From Orbilia blumenaviensis (lineage: Eukaryota > Ascomycota > Orbiliomycetes > Orbiliales > Orbiliaceae), in assembly GCA_036872755.1 (NCBI GenBank), contig JAVHNS010000017.1, forward strand, positions 558,001-622,000: 64,000 bases of DNA, in the 5' to 3' direction. Under the pieces are notes generated by a model. The model saw only the letters and a list, made by a program, of their open reading frames with translations. It was not told where the DNA came from and searched no databases. The position numbers were made by a program, and so were the translations under genes. Of the stretch, positions 35,069-47,431 are shown piece after piece; the stretch's first letter is position 1; every line of letters starts with the position of its first letter.

Positions 35069-36773
35069 AAACGCCGTGTCTCCCGCCTTCGCCGTCGGAC
35101 ACCGACCCCGCCTCCACGCCCTCCATCTCCTCCGCGTTCCCCGCCGCCGGGTTCGTCGTTGATTTGATTACCTGATCTACCTGATCTACCTCCTCCTCCT
35201 CGACGACTATTTGGACTCACTGGATATCATGAAGAGGAAAAGGGCTTCGTTTGTTGCATTGTACTCTCTCTGGTGGAAAAGACGGTTTTTAGATACCCCG
35301 CTCTATCCTGCCTACTCTCTTTATCTGCTTCTGCTGCATTTTTCGCTGGTTTTCTATTTCATGCGCGGGAGGCGGATATATGGTTGTTTCGCGGGAAAAA
35401 GAGAGGGGTGCTTTTTTTTTTACCAACATCGAAAGCATGCACACGCGCGTACACACAACTGACTGGGTTTTTTCTGTTTCCTTTTTTTTCAAACTACAAC
35501 ATTATACCCCCTCTTATACGGTTTTTTGTTCTTTTTGTAATGGGCATGAAACTTCTCAACATCCTCCTTTTTCACTTTTTTTTTATTAGCGCCGGTGTTC
35601 CGTGCAAATGGTTCGAGAATCGTTTTCCTTTCTTTTCTTTATGTGTATATTCTTCTTTGCCTTCATCTTTTGTAACGGCGTTATAGGGGCAGGTGTACTG
35701 TGCGGTGTGTGGTACTTTTTTTTTTTATTCGTTTTCAAGTGTCTCTCTCTACATCATTCTACCTGGTCTGTCTGTCTACCTGTCCGTATAACTGTCGTTC
35801 GGACGATGGATACATACAATGCCGCTGGGTAGCTAGCTACTTCATGGCTATGGATTACTTTATTCACTTACTTGCTGGAATATCGCTGTGGAGGGGTACT
35901 TCTTTTATAAAGAGGGGGGGTTAGAGGATGTGTGAGGGGATTATTATTATACTATTATTATGATAGGATTTTATAGGATAGGAGAATGAAGATGATGTTT
36001 TTAGAGAGGGATGATTTTGAGATTGTGAATGTGTGTGTGTGTGTGTGTGTGTCCGTTTTTGAGTGTAATGTCTGCATATGTGATTTTACGTCCTTGGGAT
36101 TACGATAGTGTTTTGGGATCAGTAGCATTTGCAATTGTTTTGGGGTTATTTTGCTGTCGGTGAATTGACGCTCTGTTGAACTAATGGGTTGCCTTCGCAT
36201 TTCCTACGTATTTTCGCATGTATAATATATGCCATTAAATGGACCGAGACTACCATTAAGTTACATTTTCTCTCATTTTGTTTCTGTCGTAAAACTAAAT
36301 ACTCAAAAGCCGAGTATATCCAAAAACAATACACAGAAAAGTTTAAGCTAGCTATCCAAGGTAAGTTATCGACACCGGTGTATATATATATATATAATAT
36401 AGTAATGTAATATTCTACTTTTTTTCAACTATTTGATTATATTAAGCAGCAATAGAAAGCAACGCGTGTAGAGAAGGGGGTATCTTTCGGGGTTCGTTAT
36501 CAATAATAACAAATAAAGGAAATTTGGTATCTCGTCTCTTTCTCTCTCTTTCTTCGTTTTGTCGTATTATTTCGTGGTATATTTTCTATGGGTGGAGCCC
36601 GTCCGATTTTTGCAGCTAAGCTGGCTTTGCTTTCGCTGGATTGGTTTTGTTTTTACTTACCTACTATCTTCTCTTTCTTCATCTTTTCTCTTTTCATTTC
36701 CCTTTTTTTTTATTTTTTATTCTTTATTCTTTATTTTACGTATATCTTCGCAAGAAAACAGAAAAGGGCATTA
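35069..36773. other. Convergent intergenic region with microsatellites
   Basis: Between the FHL1-like stop and the MFS transporter stop. T-tracts at 35408-35420, 35480-35492, 35574-35585 and 35715-35726 are likely 3' UTR. A (GT)n repeat is at 36030-36053 and a (TA)n at 36380-36400. 36530-36770 is pyrimidine-rich. No gene is supported. Confidence 0.5.
36030..36053. repeat. (GT)n microsatellite
   Basis: About 12 GT units in the convergent intergenic region. Confidence 0.9.
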
Positions 36774-39090
36774 TTAGTACCCCTCCTGCTCCTTCGCCAG
36801 CGCCATCAATAGCGGCGAGCGGTACCGAATATTCTTACCCCATTTATAGAAGATCCATGGAATGGGGATCAGTACTGTTGCTAGTGCGGCTAGGATCGTG
36901 CCGGCGATTGAAGGGGAGAGGGCGGTGTACATCTTTGGAGCGACGAGGGGGAGGACGCCGCCTAGTATACTGTTTTTTTTATATATTCTGTTAGAAAGGG
37001 GGGGTTTATGAAACGGAAGGATTTGTTTGGGGGAAGGGTTAGGTACCTTCTAGCGACGGTATTACCGGCTGCTGCGCTGGCGGCGTAGATTGAATATGAG
37101 TTTAACTACTATCATTAGCCCACTTGTATTCATACGAATATATATGTAATAAGAAACTTACGAGGTAGTTCGACCCGTGGATAAAGATCAAGCAGTTACC
37201 GGTACCAAAGGGTATACCAGCCAGAATACTCCATATCCACGGCTTCACGATCCTGGGGTCTGATGTCCAGGCGAAGATGTAGAGTCCGACTGGCGAGAGT
37301 ACGGCTGCGATGCAGACGCTCCAGATTAGTGCTTCTGGGGGGATTCTATACAATTTCCATATTTAGCCATGTTCACTGTATATATACCTATTAAAGATGA
37401 TAAGGTATTTTTGGGGAGTAGGTGAAAAAAGAACGTACTTCCCGGTCTCCGGATCGATCTTGTGTCGATTATACCCCCACCTGACAACCGGATCCAGCGC
37501 AATACCCAAGAAAGTACCCACGCAGATCCCCATAAACGCCAACCCGGAATACTTAGCCTCCCACCCCCTCAACTCCGTATAAACCACCGGATAAGCCACA
37601 AAACTCATATACAAAATCGCATAAATCACCGCCACATAAACCGCCCAACACGCGCATATAGCTTCGGTGAATAACATGTGTATCGGCCTGGTTAGGTTTG
37701 TGAATAGTAAAGACCAGAATGTGGCTGTGAAGTCGTAGCGGGAGTGGTAGCGGGAGTCGTTTGTGGAGAGACGTTTTTTGGAGGCTTTTTGGCGGAGGAG
37801 ATGGGGGGCGTAGGTTTCGGGGACGAAGAAGGCGATTAGCCACATTATGCTGGCGAATATTAGGGTTGTGTAGTTTAGGGAGCGCCAGCCCAGGTATTCT
37901 AGAGATTATATATTAGATATATATATATATATTGTCAATGGATAATGGGGTTTGGGGTACATACGGAATAAGATACCGCCGAATAACGGGCCGAAGCTGG
38001 GTCCGTTCATGGGGGCAATGGCGAAGACTGCGAAGGCGGTAGAGCGCTCTTCGGGCTTGAAGATGTCTGCGAGTGTGCCTGGTGCGTTCGCGAGTGTTAC
38101 GGCACCGGCGCATGCGGTCAGGAAGCGGACGACAATGATTGTGGTAATATTCTTTGCTACGCATAGTGGGATGCTGAGGATTATGAAGACGGCCATGCAA
38201 ATGGTGTATAACTATGGCTGCGTGTTAGAGTGGTTGCTTGTGGTATATTGGTAGTATTTTTTTGGTTGGACGACTTACTCTGCGGCGGCCATACATTCTG
38301 GATATGTATGTTAGTCTGGCGATTCAACTTGTGGGTAATTTAGAGGGACTTACTCTGACAGCGGGGCGAGAATAAGAGGGGCGAATGCCAGTCCGAGAAG
38401 ATATGTTGTGATACCAAGGACGACTATTGTTTTGTTCTCGATTCCAAAATCTTTCATCATGCCCGGGGCGCCTGATACGTACGACGAGGAGTAGAAGACA
38501 CTGCTCTTTAAGTTAGTATATCTTACTACAAGTGTGGAGTATCTGGACGGATGTACATACACCACAAGCGTCTGTAATGCCATCGTGATCAGGCAAAAAT
38601 ACCGATATCCCGTCGACCAGTTCATGGGATTATTAGGATCATCTGGCCCCTCCCAGTCTACTAAAAACTCATCTTCTCCTTCACCGATATCACTACCACT
38701 ACCATCTTCACTCCCACTCCCCCCAAGCTTCCTCTTCATATCCGCAATCTTTTCAATATCCTTCTCACCTTCCTCATCTCTTAAGCTTGCAGCCTTCACT
38801 CTACTAATCCCATGATGCTCTCGACACGACTTATGAGTTCTAGTCGTATCCCTCGAACATATCCTATCGAGATCGATAGGCTCACCGACAACATACTGCC
38901 TATCTGCAGCTTCGTCTGGGACGGCTAGAGTCTGAGACTTGCTGAGATTATGGCCAAAGTTATTGTTATTGTGGCTGGGGCTGGTGGTGATGGTTTGGCT
39001 GCTTAGAGTACTTGCGGCGTATGTGACTTCTGCTGTGGGCAGGGTAATCTTGGAATCATCGATGGCGTCTGGGGGGTAGGGGGTTTGCAT
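36774..39090 (-). CDS. MFS drug/H+ antiporter (DHA1-type), eight exons
   Basis: Exons (reverse strand): 39090-38561, 38500-38354, 38297-38279, 38211-37965, 37898-37439, 37345-37162, 37105-37047 and 36969-36774. All junctions are in phase and give 613 residues. A long polar N-terminus (about 155 residues, acidic GSGSEDGSGSDIGEGED) precedes WEGPDDPNNPMNWS, the usual entry to fungal DHA1 exporters. Motif A is LAPLSEMYGRRRLYT; motif C is in GPSFGPLFGG; later markers are YLGWRSLNY, IPPEA, SYSIYAASAAAGNTVAR and LGGVLPLVAPKMY. Twelve membrane segments fit. Relatives export drugs or polyamines; the substrate here is not decidable. Exon 3 is only 19 bases and encodes EMYGRR of motif A. The exon 2 acceptor is a NAGNAG site (38501-38506). 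No premature stop was found. Confidence 0.92.
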
Positions 39091-41606
39091 TATCTTTTTG
39101 TAATGTAATCCCTTTTTTTTTTTTTTAATTTATCCCCTTGTTTTTATTATACTGCTTATTTTTGCAGAGTGTACAGACGTTCGATTCTTTCTTCTTCTTT
39201 TGAAAGAGAGCCCCCTTCTGTCGTTATGTTTTGGAAATACTATATTTGGTCTTTGGGAGAAGGATGCTTTAACCTCGGGCCAACTTCAAAAAAAAAAAAG
39301 TAGGGAGTTTTTATAAACTTTCCCCCAGATGAGACAATAAACCTTTTTCTCCACAAAAACCAAAAAAAAAATAAAAAATAAGGTGACGTTTTCTCCCCGC
39401 AAATTTAAATCAGGAAAGGACAAATCAATAGTTTCAGTTTTTTTGAAGGAAAGAAGACCTAATTGGCAAATGATCTTTCTTCAATAACCAAACTATAGCT
39501 TTGTAATCAACCTTCGGTCGTATCCGTGGGAATCGACAGCAAAAAAGTCTCCACAACACCAGTTTAGGATGTGGAGGTCTGTTGCTTTTCGAAACCGGTT
39601 TAAACCAGCAGCCAGAAGGAAGGCCAAGGCGGCTAAAAATCCCAAGCCAATGGTATATGGGAATCCCTCGATTGGAATTTCCTGGGATCAAATCAAACGA
39701 CCAGGCGAAGAAAAAGCTTGAATGGGGCAGGTATGTAGGATTAACGTTATAAAATATAAAAAACGGGATTGTGGGTATAAGAAAAAAATGCCAAATGCGC
39801 CAATGCTGAGAAAGATAAAAGGTATGATAGTTTCAATTTTGAGGTTCTTGGAGAAAAGTAGGGGAAAAGTCGCTATCCGAAAAATCTTCGTTGGATGAGG
39901 GAAGAGAGAGCCGAAGCTCAAAGGGAAACTGAAATCACTTTAAACAAAAGCCACCAGCATGGTAGCTCTTACAACAGCTAGTTGCTTACTTAGCTGGGTC
40001 CTTTTACGACGGGACACTTTTGCGACGGGAGGAAATAGAGCATGGTTCTCGGGGCTCTGGTTCGGCCAATTGGGCCCTGTCTCTGGTGGTTACATCTTAG
40101 GTCATGGTAAACGGGCGTGATTCACATGTTCAACTTCACTGCTAGCTAGTATATTTTTCCTTCCTTGTCACAGAGGAGACAGTGATAGCTAAGCAAAGCA
40201 AAAGATCTAAGCTAGTTTCGATCGAAACTAACGGCCGGCCGAATGGTTCACAATTTCAACAACCTGGATCATTATGCGCACCCTACAGGCGACGCAAGGG
40301 GTTCCAGAGCACAAACGGCTTTCCCGCGTGCGTGTGTGTGCGTGTGTGAAGGATTTTGGCCTCCCTTCTCCATCTGCCGTAGTAGCATGAATTTATTTAA
40401 GTCTATCACCTTTTTGGAGCATCTCTCTAGCTGGATCTTCCCAAGGAAAAAGACGTATACTTCTGACTAATGGAATTCCGTATCAAAAATCCATGTCGCC
40501 ACCTGGAGCTCTTCCAACTGGTTTTCATGCCGGGCATCCGATTAACCGAATTCTGATTAGACGGATAGCCTGCCATCGAATCGCAATTGCAGTGGTTTTT
40601 TCCGTTTCATAAAGAAAATTTTAGCTTTTTTTTCCACTTTGCGATGCACACACTCCCCGAGATGCTGATGCATGGCGCGCATACATTCGGATGAGGACAT
40701 CGGCAGAAAATATTTCGGCATGTTTTTTTTTTTTTTTTTGTTCGGTGCCACTTTGCTTGCTACCTTGAGGGCCTTTGCTAACCTTTTTTGAGACACTTTT
40801 GAAGTGGCGTTTTTTTCTCTTTCTCTCGGGTTTGCCGTAAATACTAAAATTTTACAACATGCGATTCTGCGTTGTGCTCATGTTCCATGGTTCGGCGTTT
40901 TTCAACATTACCATTGCAAACTTTACCTCTACACTTCAAGCTGCCTTGTTGGGATTTCCTCTAGGCCAGCAAAGCAAGGTACCCGAACCCGGGGATATGG
41001 ATATGGATAAGACGAAAAGAAAAGAAAGGAAAAGAAAAAAAGAAAACGAAAAGGAGGAGTGTTTCCGGGAAAATTTCGTAGCTGAGGATACGTCGTACGA
41101 AACGAAACTGCGATCATAAAAACACATGGGGAATCGAAATATTAAGACTTTGGAAGTAGGACAGGGCCACGGGATGTTTAAACGGCTTGCATTTGTCTTG
41201 CCTTCGGGTCGTAATAAAGGCTATAGGTTGGGTTTTGAATGTTTAAATTGTATTAGATACATTCGAGAAAGCGGTTTAATTTTCTAGGAGGGCGAATAAG
41301 TATATAATGGCTAACGGAATTGAAACCCCTAAGAAACACCAAGCAAAAAAAAAGAAAGCGGGTGCGGACAAACATGCATGTAATCTATGCAGCGGGACGC
41401 GGGACGGCAACTACTCCCCTCACTTCCTCACAGCCCCTCTAAAGCATGATTTTTAAAGGAAAACTATAAAGAGGAAATTGCGGGGTAAAATATAACGTTA
41501 GGTTTTGAATTGAAGTACTACTTGAGTATGATGTGCCTTTTTTTTCTCTAATAGATAACATTGTATCCCGATAAGCGGCTTGTTCGGATCGGACAGGGAA
41601 TAGGAA
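39091..41606. other. Gene-free region between MFS gene and secreted-protein gene
   Basis: 2.5 kb. It begins with the transporter's upstream region (T- and A-tracts at 39112-39126, 39290-39300 and 39360-39382). 39430-39920 and 40240-40470 have short ORFs of no recognisable type. 40724-40739 is a T16 run. 41010-41050 is an A/G tract (gaaaagaaaaaaagaaaacg). I see no gene. Confidence 0.45.
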
Positions 41607-43454
41607 TTACGCAAGGTCGATGAACCCGTTTTGTGGAAGAGCTGTGGCCCTCTTTTGTACCGTGATTGTCGATGTTGACGCACTTGTAATTGTAGATGGC
41701 GTCCGAGTGTCAGTTGTTGATGTTGAAGTTGTTGATGTGGTAGAAGTTGTGGATGTTGTAGACGTCGTTGAAGTCGTTGAAGTGGTAGAAGTAGTCGAAG
41801 TTGATGTTGTAGAAGTGGTCGTAGAGGTTGTAGAAGTCGTTGTTGAAGTAGAGGTTGAGGTCGTTGTGGAAACCTGAGAGGTGGTACTGGTAGTAGTCGA
41901 AACGGACGAAGTGGTAGAGGTGGATACCGTAGTAGCCGTTGTGGTAGAGGTACTTCCGATAGAGTTTATAATTCTGGAGGTATATAGGTCGATTACTGTT
42001 CCCGCTTGGGAGGGGTCAAGGTCGTACGGATTATTCGAGTTGTCTGCGGCTGCGATATTGATCAACTCCGCACCGAGGTCAAGAGAGCTGATTTCGCCGA
42101 CAACTTGTTTGACTTCTTCAGCAAGCACCTTCTTATTGATTTCTGTCATATTGCGTTCGAGCGTATCTCGCATCCGATCGGCTACCATGTTAAGCAGGTA
42201 GCTTTCGTACACGAATTCTGCATCGGCGCTCATACCAGGCCAGTTCGGGTTCCCCAGCTTCACCTTTTCGTCAACTACTACAGCTAACTGTTCAAGATCG
42301 AGGAAAAGCTGCCGGGTGGCTTCGAGGACATTGCCTGGGGCTGCATTCCCGAATGGGTCGGTACCCGCAGCTCTCTTGGTATGTCGCTTCTTTTTCGTCT
42401 TCTGGTTTGGGTTGATGACGGCAGGCTGATCGAGATTCACCTGGATAACGGTATCCTGCCCCGCTGAGTTCCTAGACGGCACGTTTATCGCATTCGATGC
42501 ATTGCGTGCCGTTGCATTAACCCAGCGTGCAAATTCCGTTTTAGCACAATCTGGAACCCGTTCTGCCATATACTTTGCGTAAAAGTAGGACGCTAGGACG
42601 ATTTCAGAAACGTGACTCATGATTGTTTGCGTCTGGAAGAGAATCGTGAGCTTTTGCTCTGTGATCTCGTCGAGGCCCATCTGGTCGACTATGGAGAGGA
42701 AGCCGTTGTAATCCTCCCGTTTCTCTAATCTTCCTGAGCTTCGTTTCTTTAATCTTTCTGAGCCGCCTTCATCTTTCGTCTCTTCTCTAATCAACGCTTC
42801 GGCGTCCTCGTCTTCTACCACGTCTTCCAGCTGATCTAAAGGGGAAATGTCTCTCTTCATCTTCTTCTTCTGATCAGCCGGGTTACCGTTTCCGACGACA
42901 AACTTGGAAGCCTGGACAACACTCTGCACTTCATTTTTGTTATCAAGTGCGGAATTCGATGCCTGTGTAAGTTTGTTTATAAACTGCTGCAGAAATGGTT
43001 CTACCTGAGGCCAAGCCCATGTTACCGCCGTCTTCGCATTATCCCAGCTCAGCAGGTCCATAAACTGCCTCTTCTTGATTTTTGGAGGCTGTTCTTCTTG
43101 CGTTGGAGGGACCGAGTCTGGGGGAGCTTTGCTTGGGGGTCTTGATTGTGGCTCTGCATTTGCTTTGATCTCGGGCTGGTTATTTTTCAGAACCCGGTCT
43201 ATTGCATCACCCATCTTTTGGTTTTGTTCTTTCTTCCGCTTCTCCTCTGGTGTATCTTTCTCTTTTTCATTTTCTTTGGGTCTGTTGTTGACTATTGGGT
43301 CGCGGGGCATTCCCTTTTCGATAGCTGGATTCGACCAGTCGGAACTTTCGAGCCATGTGAGCAGATCTACGGACCGTGCTTCATGCAAAACTGGATTGGC
43401 CTGCACGGTGAACCAGTGCAAGACTAGTAAGATCGTTGGCAAAGCTCTCATCAT
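41607..43454 (-). CDS. Secreted protein with many dibasic sites and Thr/Ser-rich tail
   Basis: The start chosen is the first of two adjacent ATGs (43454), because MMRALPTILLVLHWFTVQA is a good signal peptide; the frame runs on 45 codons upstream but that part is basic/aromatic and unlikely. 615 residues. The mature part has a charged, disordered N-terminal third, a largely helical middle (DYNGFLSIVDQMGLDEITEQ; QLFLDLEQLAVVVDEKVKLG) and a Thr/Ser region of TST/TTS units (about residues 499-588). The C-terminus is QKRATALPQNGFIDLA, not a GPI signal. Kex2-type KR or KKR sites occur at least six times (KKRQF, KMKRD, KKRSS, EKRED, TKRAA, QKRAT). DLLTWLESSDW near the N-terminus resembles MDLLSWDNA after the first KKR. 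Family unrecognised. It may be a processed cell-wall or secreted precursor. Confidence 0.75.
   Translation of the reverse strand: MMRALPTILLVLHWFTVQANPVLHEARSVDLLTWLESSDWSNPAIEKGMPRDPIVNNRPKENEKEKDTPEEKRKKEQNQKMGDAIDRVLKNNQPEIKANAEPQSRPPSKAPPDSVPPTQEEQPPKIKKRQFMDLLSWDNAKTAVTWAWPQVEPFLQQFINKLTQASNSALDNKNEVQSVVQASKFVVGNGNPADQKKKMKRDISPLDQLEDVVEDEDAEALIREETKDEGGSERLKKRSSGRLEKREDYNGFLSIVDQMGLDEITEQKLTILFQTQTIMSHVSEIVLASYFYAKYMAERVPDCAKTEFARWVNATARNASNAINVPSRNSAGQDTVIQVNLDQPAVINPNQKTKKKRHTKRAAGTDPFGNAAPGNVLEATRQLFLDLEQLAVVVDEKVKLGNPNWPGMSADAEFVYESYLLNMVADRMRDTLERNMTEINKKVLAEEVKQVVGEISSLDLGAELINIAAADNSNNPYDLDPSQAGTVIDLYTSRIINSIGSTSTTTATTVSTSTTSSVSTTTSTTSQVSTTTSTSTSTTTSTTSTTTSTTSTSTTSTTSTTSTTSTTSTTSTTSTTSTSTTDTRTPSTITSASTSTITVQKRATALPQNGFIDLA
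41690..41960. repeat. Coding trinucleotide-type repeat (Thr/Ser codons on - strand)
   Basis: Degenerate gttgaagtcgttgatgtagt-type units in the + strand, which encode TST/TTS on the reverse strand inside the secreted-protein gene. Length is likely variable between strains. Confidence 0.8.
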
Positions 43455-43901
43455 TGGGTATGAGAGTGTGTTACGGTAAAAAAAAAAAAAAGTAAGAGTA
43501 AACGCTCGAAAAGCACGTTTAGATCGACGAGCAGCGAAAAAATGCGTGATAGTAGTGTGGTTGAGAAAGAGAGGAAGAAGATCAACCATCTCGCACCGGG
43601 TTCAGAGATCAGCGGCAGGCTTTTTGCTATATATAGAGAACACTTGTTTCTGCGAACACATGGGATGTTTGAATGGTATGAATGGTGGCGTGTTCTCTCA
43701 TATCTGCGTAAACGACATATGTGAAAGTATCATTGACCACTAAGCTAAAATATTGGTTAGTGCTAGTTGCGATAGTTTGATGCCGTAGACGGTGTCGCGT
43801 GGCTTTGGGGTAATTGGTAAATAGATGCGGTATATTCCGCTAGAATGGCGAATAGCCAACATGGATATTTTGGCTGCATGACTCCGTGTTATAAAAATTC
43901 C
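43455..43901. other. Short intergenic region
   Basis: Between the secreted-protein start and the AFG1-like stop. T-tract complement at 43480-43493; nothing else seen. Confidence 0.4.
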
Positions 43902-45938
43902 TCATTTCTCGCTCTGAGTGGATGAGCTTTTATCTCGCGTGTCGTCGTCTTTATAGGCATTTACACCTTTTCCCCATCGTCCTGCTCTTTTACCCCAGTT
44001 GTCAATTACTCCCCAGATATGCACTGGTGTGAATTTTGGAGCTTCAGGTCTTAGATGTCGTGTATTGATATCATCTTCAGCGGTGGAATTCGAGATATCT
44101 TTCTCGATTTCGGAGCTACCGCCTTCCCAACGACGTAGCGACCTTGACATCGGTGAGTGGGTAACCCGTACCATAGCCAGGGATTCATTTTCCGAATAAG
44201 ATAAGGCATCCCACCATCTTTCCCCGCAAACTTCCCATACCCTCGAAACAGCTCTCTTAAAGCTGAATTTCTCGTCTTCACCAGTATATTTTTTGACACT
44301 GGTAAAGTCTACCTTGCCTTTAAAATCAGAATCTTGATCTGCCACTGTGTATCTTTTTCGTTTCCATGTTAAGGGATCATTTGGATCCTCTGGAAGTTGC
44401 TCGTAAAGCGATACGTTAGGCCGGAATGGGACTGTGAGATCCTGGTGCGCTTCTGCGAATGCCTCAAGATGTATTGAGTCTTCTTCCTGGGAGGAATCTT
44501 TCTCCACTGCGTCTGGGAAGAAGAGGTTTTCGATGGGCACTTCCGCTCTAATCAGTAACTTGCAGCGACATTCGTAAATTGCATCAAGCAAGGTTATGAA
44601 CCTTCTTGCTTCGTGACGATGGGATTTTGAAGTTAGTATTGGGACTTTGTCGATTATTATTGTGGAAAAGTTAGATGCAATTGTGATGAAGTCGGCGGGC
44701 CCGAGAACCTGTTTGGGCATGTCAGTGGAGTCTCGTATAATACTAGTAAATTATGCATGACTTGAACACACCTCGACGCAAAGCTCATCAAAATCGAATA
44801 ATGCCACCCCGTTATAAGTCCGCTTCAATGAAACTTCTCTCCCATAAACTACGAGGTCCTTCTCTTTCCATTCACCTTTCATCCCATTTGTCGCCTTGTC
44901 TACGGCATCAACCCATGCTTCTTCCATATCCCCTTCTCTCAAGAAATAAAACTTTGGGACTTCGACCACTCTCCCTTCCTCCAATCCTATAGTATTACGC
45001 GGGACTTGCACAATCCTTCCCTCTCCACCTCGTCTCCGCCAGTCTACCCCGCCTTTCATATCCCAAACCTCACACCGCCTCCTCAAGACCTCTTCAAACA
45101 CCCCAAATTCTTCTTTTCTACGCCACTCAGCGCTAACTAGTGTCTCGGGCAGTCGATTCGACGTAGCGATTAGCACCCCACCCATCATGAAGAATGCATT
45201 CAGCAAGCTCTTTAGTATCTTTCCAGCAGCCTTATCCGGCATTTGGAACTCGTCGAGTATCAACACCGTAGAATTTTCCACCATTTCCTTGGCCACATGA
45301 AGGATTGAATACCCTTCTCCAATATCTCTATCATTACTATAGACATTCATGCGTCTATAGTCTTCGAGCATACCGTAAATACTCAACATAAATGTATCAA
45401 AATGTACCCGTCTCTTACTTTCAACCGGTAAACTCTCAGCTAAGATATCTGTTAACATACTTTTCCCGCATCCAACATTACCACTTAGCAAGAGACCTCG
45501 TGGGGAGGTTATATTAAGCAATTCCTCATCTCGTGAGAATGTGCGGATCAAAGCTTTACTTTGTGCCTGCGGGGACTGCAAAGATGTCGGGAGGTAAGGC
45601 GAATCCCGCCACGTCGTCCGAGGCTTTTGCAAACCCCCACCCGCACCACCATTTATACTTTTCCTTCGCGCATCTTCCAGCGCACGTAAAGAGTTTGTCA
45701 CCGCATCCAGCCGCTTTTTAAGATCGGTATACCGCTCAGGCTTATAGTCGAGCAGTCGGTCGTATACATTCTGTATCACAATTGCTGCACGGTGTTGGTT
45801 TGGGTCTGCGGAGATGATGTTGGTGGATACTAGGTTGCGGTAGATGTGGAGAGGTGAGGTTATGGTTAGCCCCAGGGTGTCTTTGGGGATATGCTGGTAT
45901 GTTGGGATGGGGAAGGAGAGACGGGGGAGGTGTTTCAT
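43902..45938 (-). CDS. AFG1: AFG1/LACE1-like mitochondrial AAA-type ATPase
   Basis: Two exons, 45938-44772 and 44708-43902; the intron (44771-44709, 63 bases, GTGTGT...ACAG) is phase 0; 657 residues. Walker A GNVGCGKSM is at about 152-160 and Walker B LILDEFQM at about 226-233. Other family markers: LLDYKPERY near residue 65, PRGLLLSG, ATSNRLPE (sensor region), and in exon 2 GPADFITIASNFSTIIIDKV then SHRHEARRFITLLDAIYECR. AFG1 family ATPases act in mitochondria on respiratory-chain subunit turnover and quality control. The N-terminus (KHLPRLSFPIPTYQHIPK) is basic enough for a weak targeting signal. The C-terminal 150 residues are polar and less conserved in type. Identification is secure. Confidence 0.93.
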
Positions 45939-47431
45939 TGTTGGAGTTTAGACGCCGCGGGTACGGCGGCTGTGACGGGATCTCAATGCATGCTTGAAAA
46001 TGTTACTGAAAGGTATAGCTGGTACGAAAGGTAGATTTATTGGTGGGTCGGATTAGTCTCGAGGCTACGGCTTCAGTAGTTGTCCAATGTTAACCTGGTC
46101 CCATTGGCATGGTCTCGTTTGTTAACCCGAGGTAAGAGTGCAAGGGTGTAAAATGCAACACATAAATGCGTTTCGAAAACTAGCCATAATATCAGTCCAG
46201 CTGGCGTGCATAAGGATGCATGCATACGCATGAGTTATATATCCACCTCAGGGCCATATAATATTCTTTATTACTTCGAGTATAAAAAAAGTGTAATTTT
46301 AGGGCGATTTGAGACTAGGTGCAATGCGCTGCAATAGTGAGCTAGTCTGGTCTCGGGTCTCGTTTGCCCTCATTATCAGCGCTCCTCCACTTTCTTCGAG
46401 GCTGTGTCGAAATACATAAGATCTATTTTCTAAGTACGGTAGGGGGAGGCCTACGTTTTCTGGAACTTCTCTAAAACCCAATTCAGTCTTAAACCAGATG
46501 TCTATAGACTTGACAGCATATAGAGACACACTAGGGGACTTTAAAGTGACCTCAAGGCATAAGAGATCTTCATAGAACCACCAAATTTCCGCTCGGCTCT
46601 TGAAAAAGTTCGATCGATCGATCAATTGAGATTTCCTTGCGATTACAGCGATTAAGATAGCACCACGATGCAGTACATATGAGTTGCAGTGTTGGGGCAA
46701 ATACAATTATTAGCTCTCAACGTTTACCCATGTCAGGGATATACTGCAGTCAAGGCTGGAGGGCACGCAATGCCTCTGAAAGGTCCAATTAACTTTTTGG
46801 GGGCGATTTTAAGCAAGCTGGAGCTCGACTAGGGTGCAGAGAAACCTAATGCAGCGTGGAATCAAGATTATCAGGTTATAGTCAAATACAGATTCGCTTG
46901 TATTAATGCAAATAAGTAACATTTTTGGACTCTAAAATTGATATTACCAGCTGAATTAAGAAGTTATATTACTAAGGACGGTCGCTATCTTTTGCTCGAG
47001 TGGCTCGCTGCATACAGAACTCGACGACGTTGCTTGATTTCATTGGTAGTTTAAAATGTTTATAATAGGCTTGCACGAAAAACTGGGATATCCTGGGGCG
47101 GATATCTACCCCTCAGTATGCGGGTATACTCGAAGACAGCAAATGTCGCGTCTCTCGCTTCAAATTCCAGCCCCGCCGCCCAGGATGTTAAATGTCAAAG
47201 ATATAACAGTTTTTATGTCAGAAATTATCTGGGTTCGTAAAAATGGAGTATATAGTAATCTAGATTGCACCCTTCCTAGTTCAAACTATTGCCAGCGCAA
47301 TAAAGATCGGCTTTGTTTAAAATAACAAATATACTTTGAAAGAATTTTCCCATCTCTATAGATCTAGATCTATCCCTTAACAGAATAAAAATCATCCTAC
47401 ACCAACATATCACTAGCTGGGTTCCCGGACA
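45939..47431. other. Intergenic region upstream of the ankyrin gene
   Basis: Divergent region between AFG1-like and the ankyrin gene. gcatgcatacgcatg near 46215 is palindromic. A 135-codon reverse ORF (46299-46706) is listed separately. 47340-47431 is the probable leader of the ankyrin gene. Confidence 0.45.
46299..46706 (-). CDS. Doubtful 135-codon ORF
   Basis: Begins MYLPQHCNSYVLHRGAILIA and ends SLLQRIAPSLKSP. Composition is not low complexity, which is why I note it, but there is no domain, signal peptide or splice evidence, and the downstream neighbour is unrelated. It could be chance. Confidence 0.18.
   Translation of the reverse strand: MYLPQHCNSYVLHRGAILIAVIARKSQLIDRSNFFKSRAEIWWFYEDLLCLEVTLKSPSVSLYAVKSIDIWFKTELGFREVPENVGLPLPYLENRSYVFRHSLEESGGALIMRANETRDQTSSLLQRIAPSLKSP

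Noticed and set aside
41620..41877. + strand ORF of Val/Glu/Asp repeats
   Set aside because: Antisense of the Thr/Ser repeat of the secreted-protein gene.
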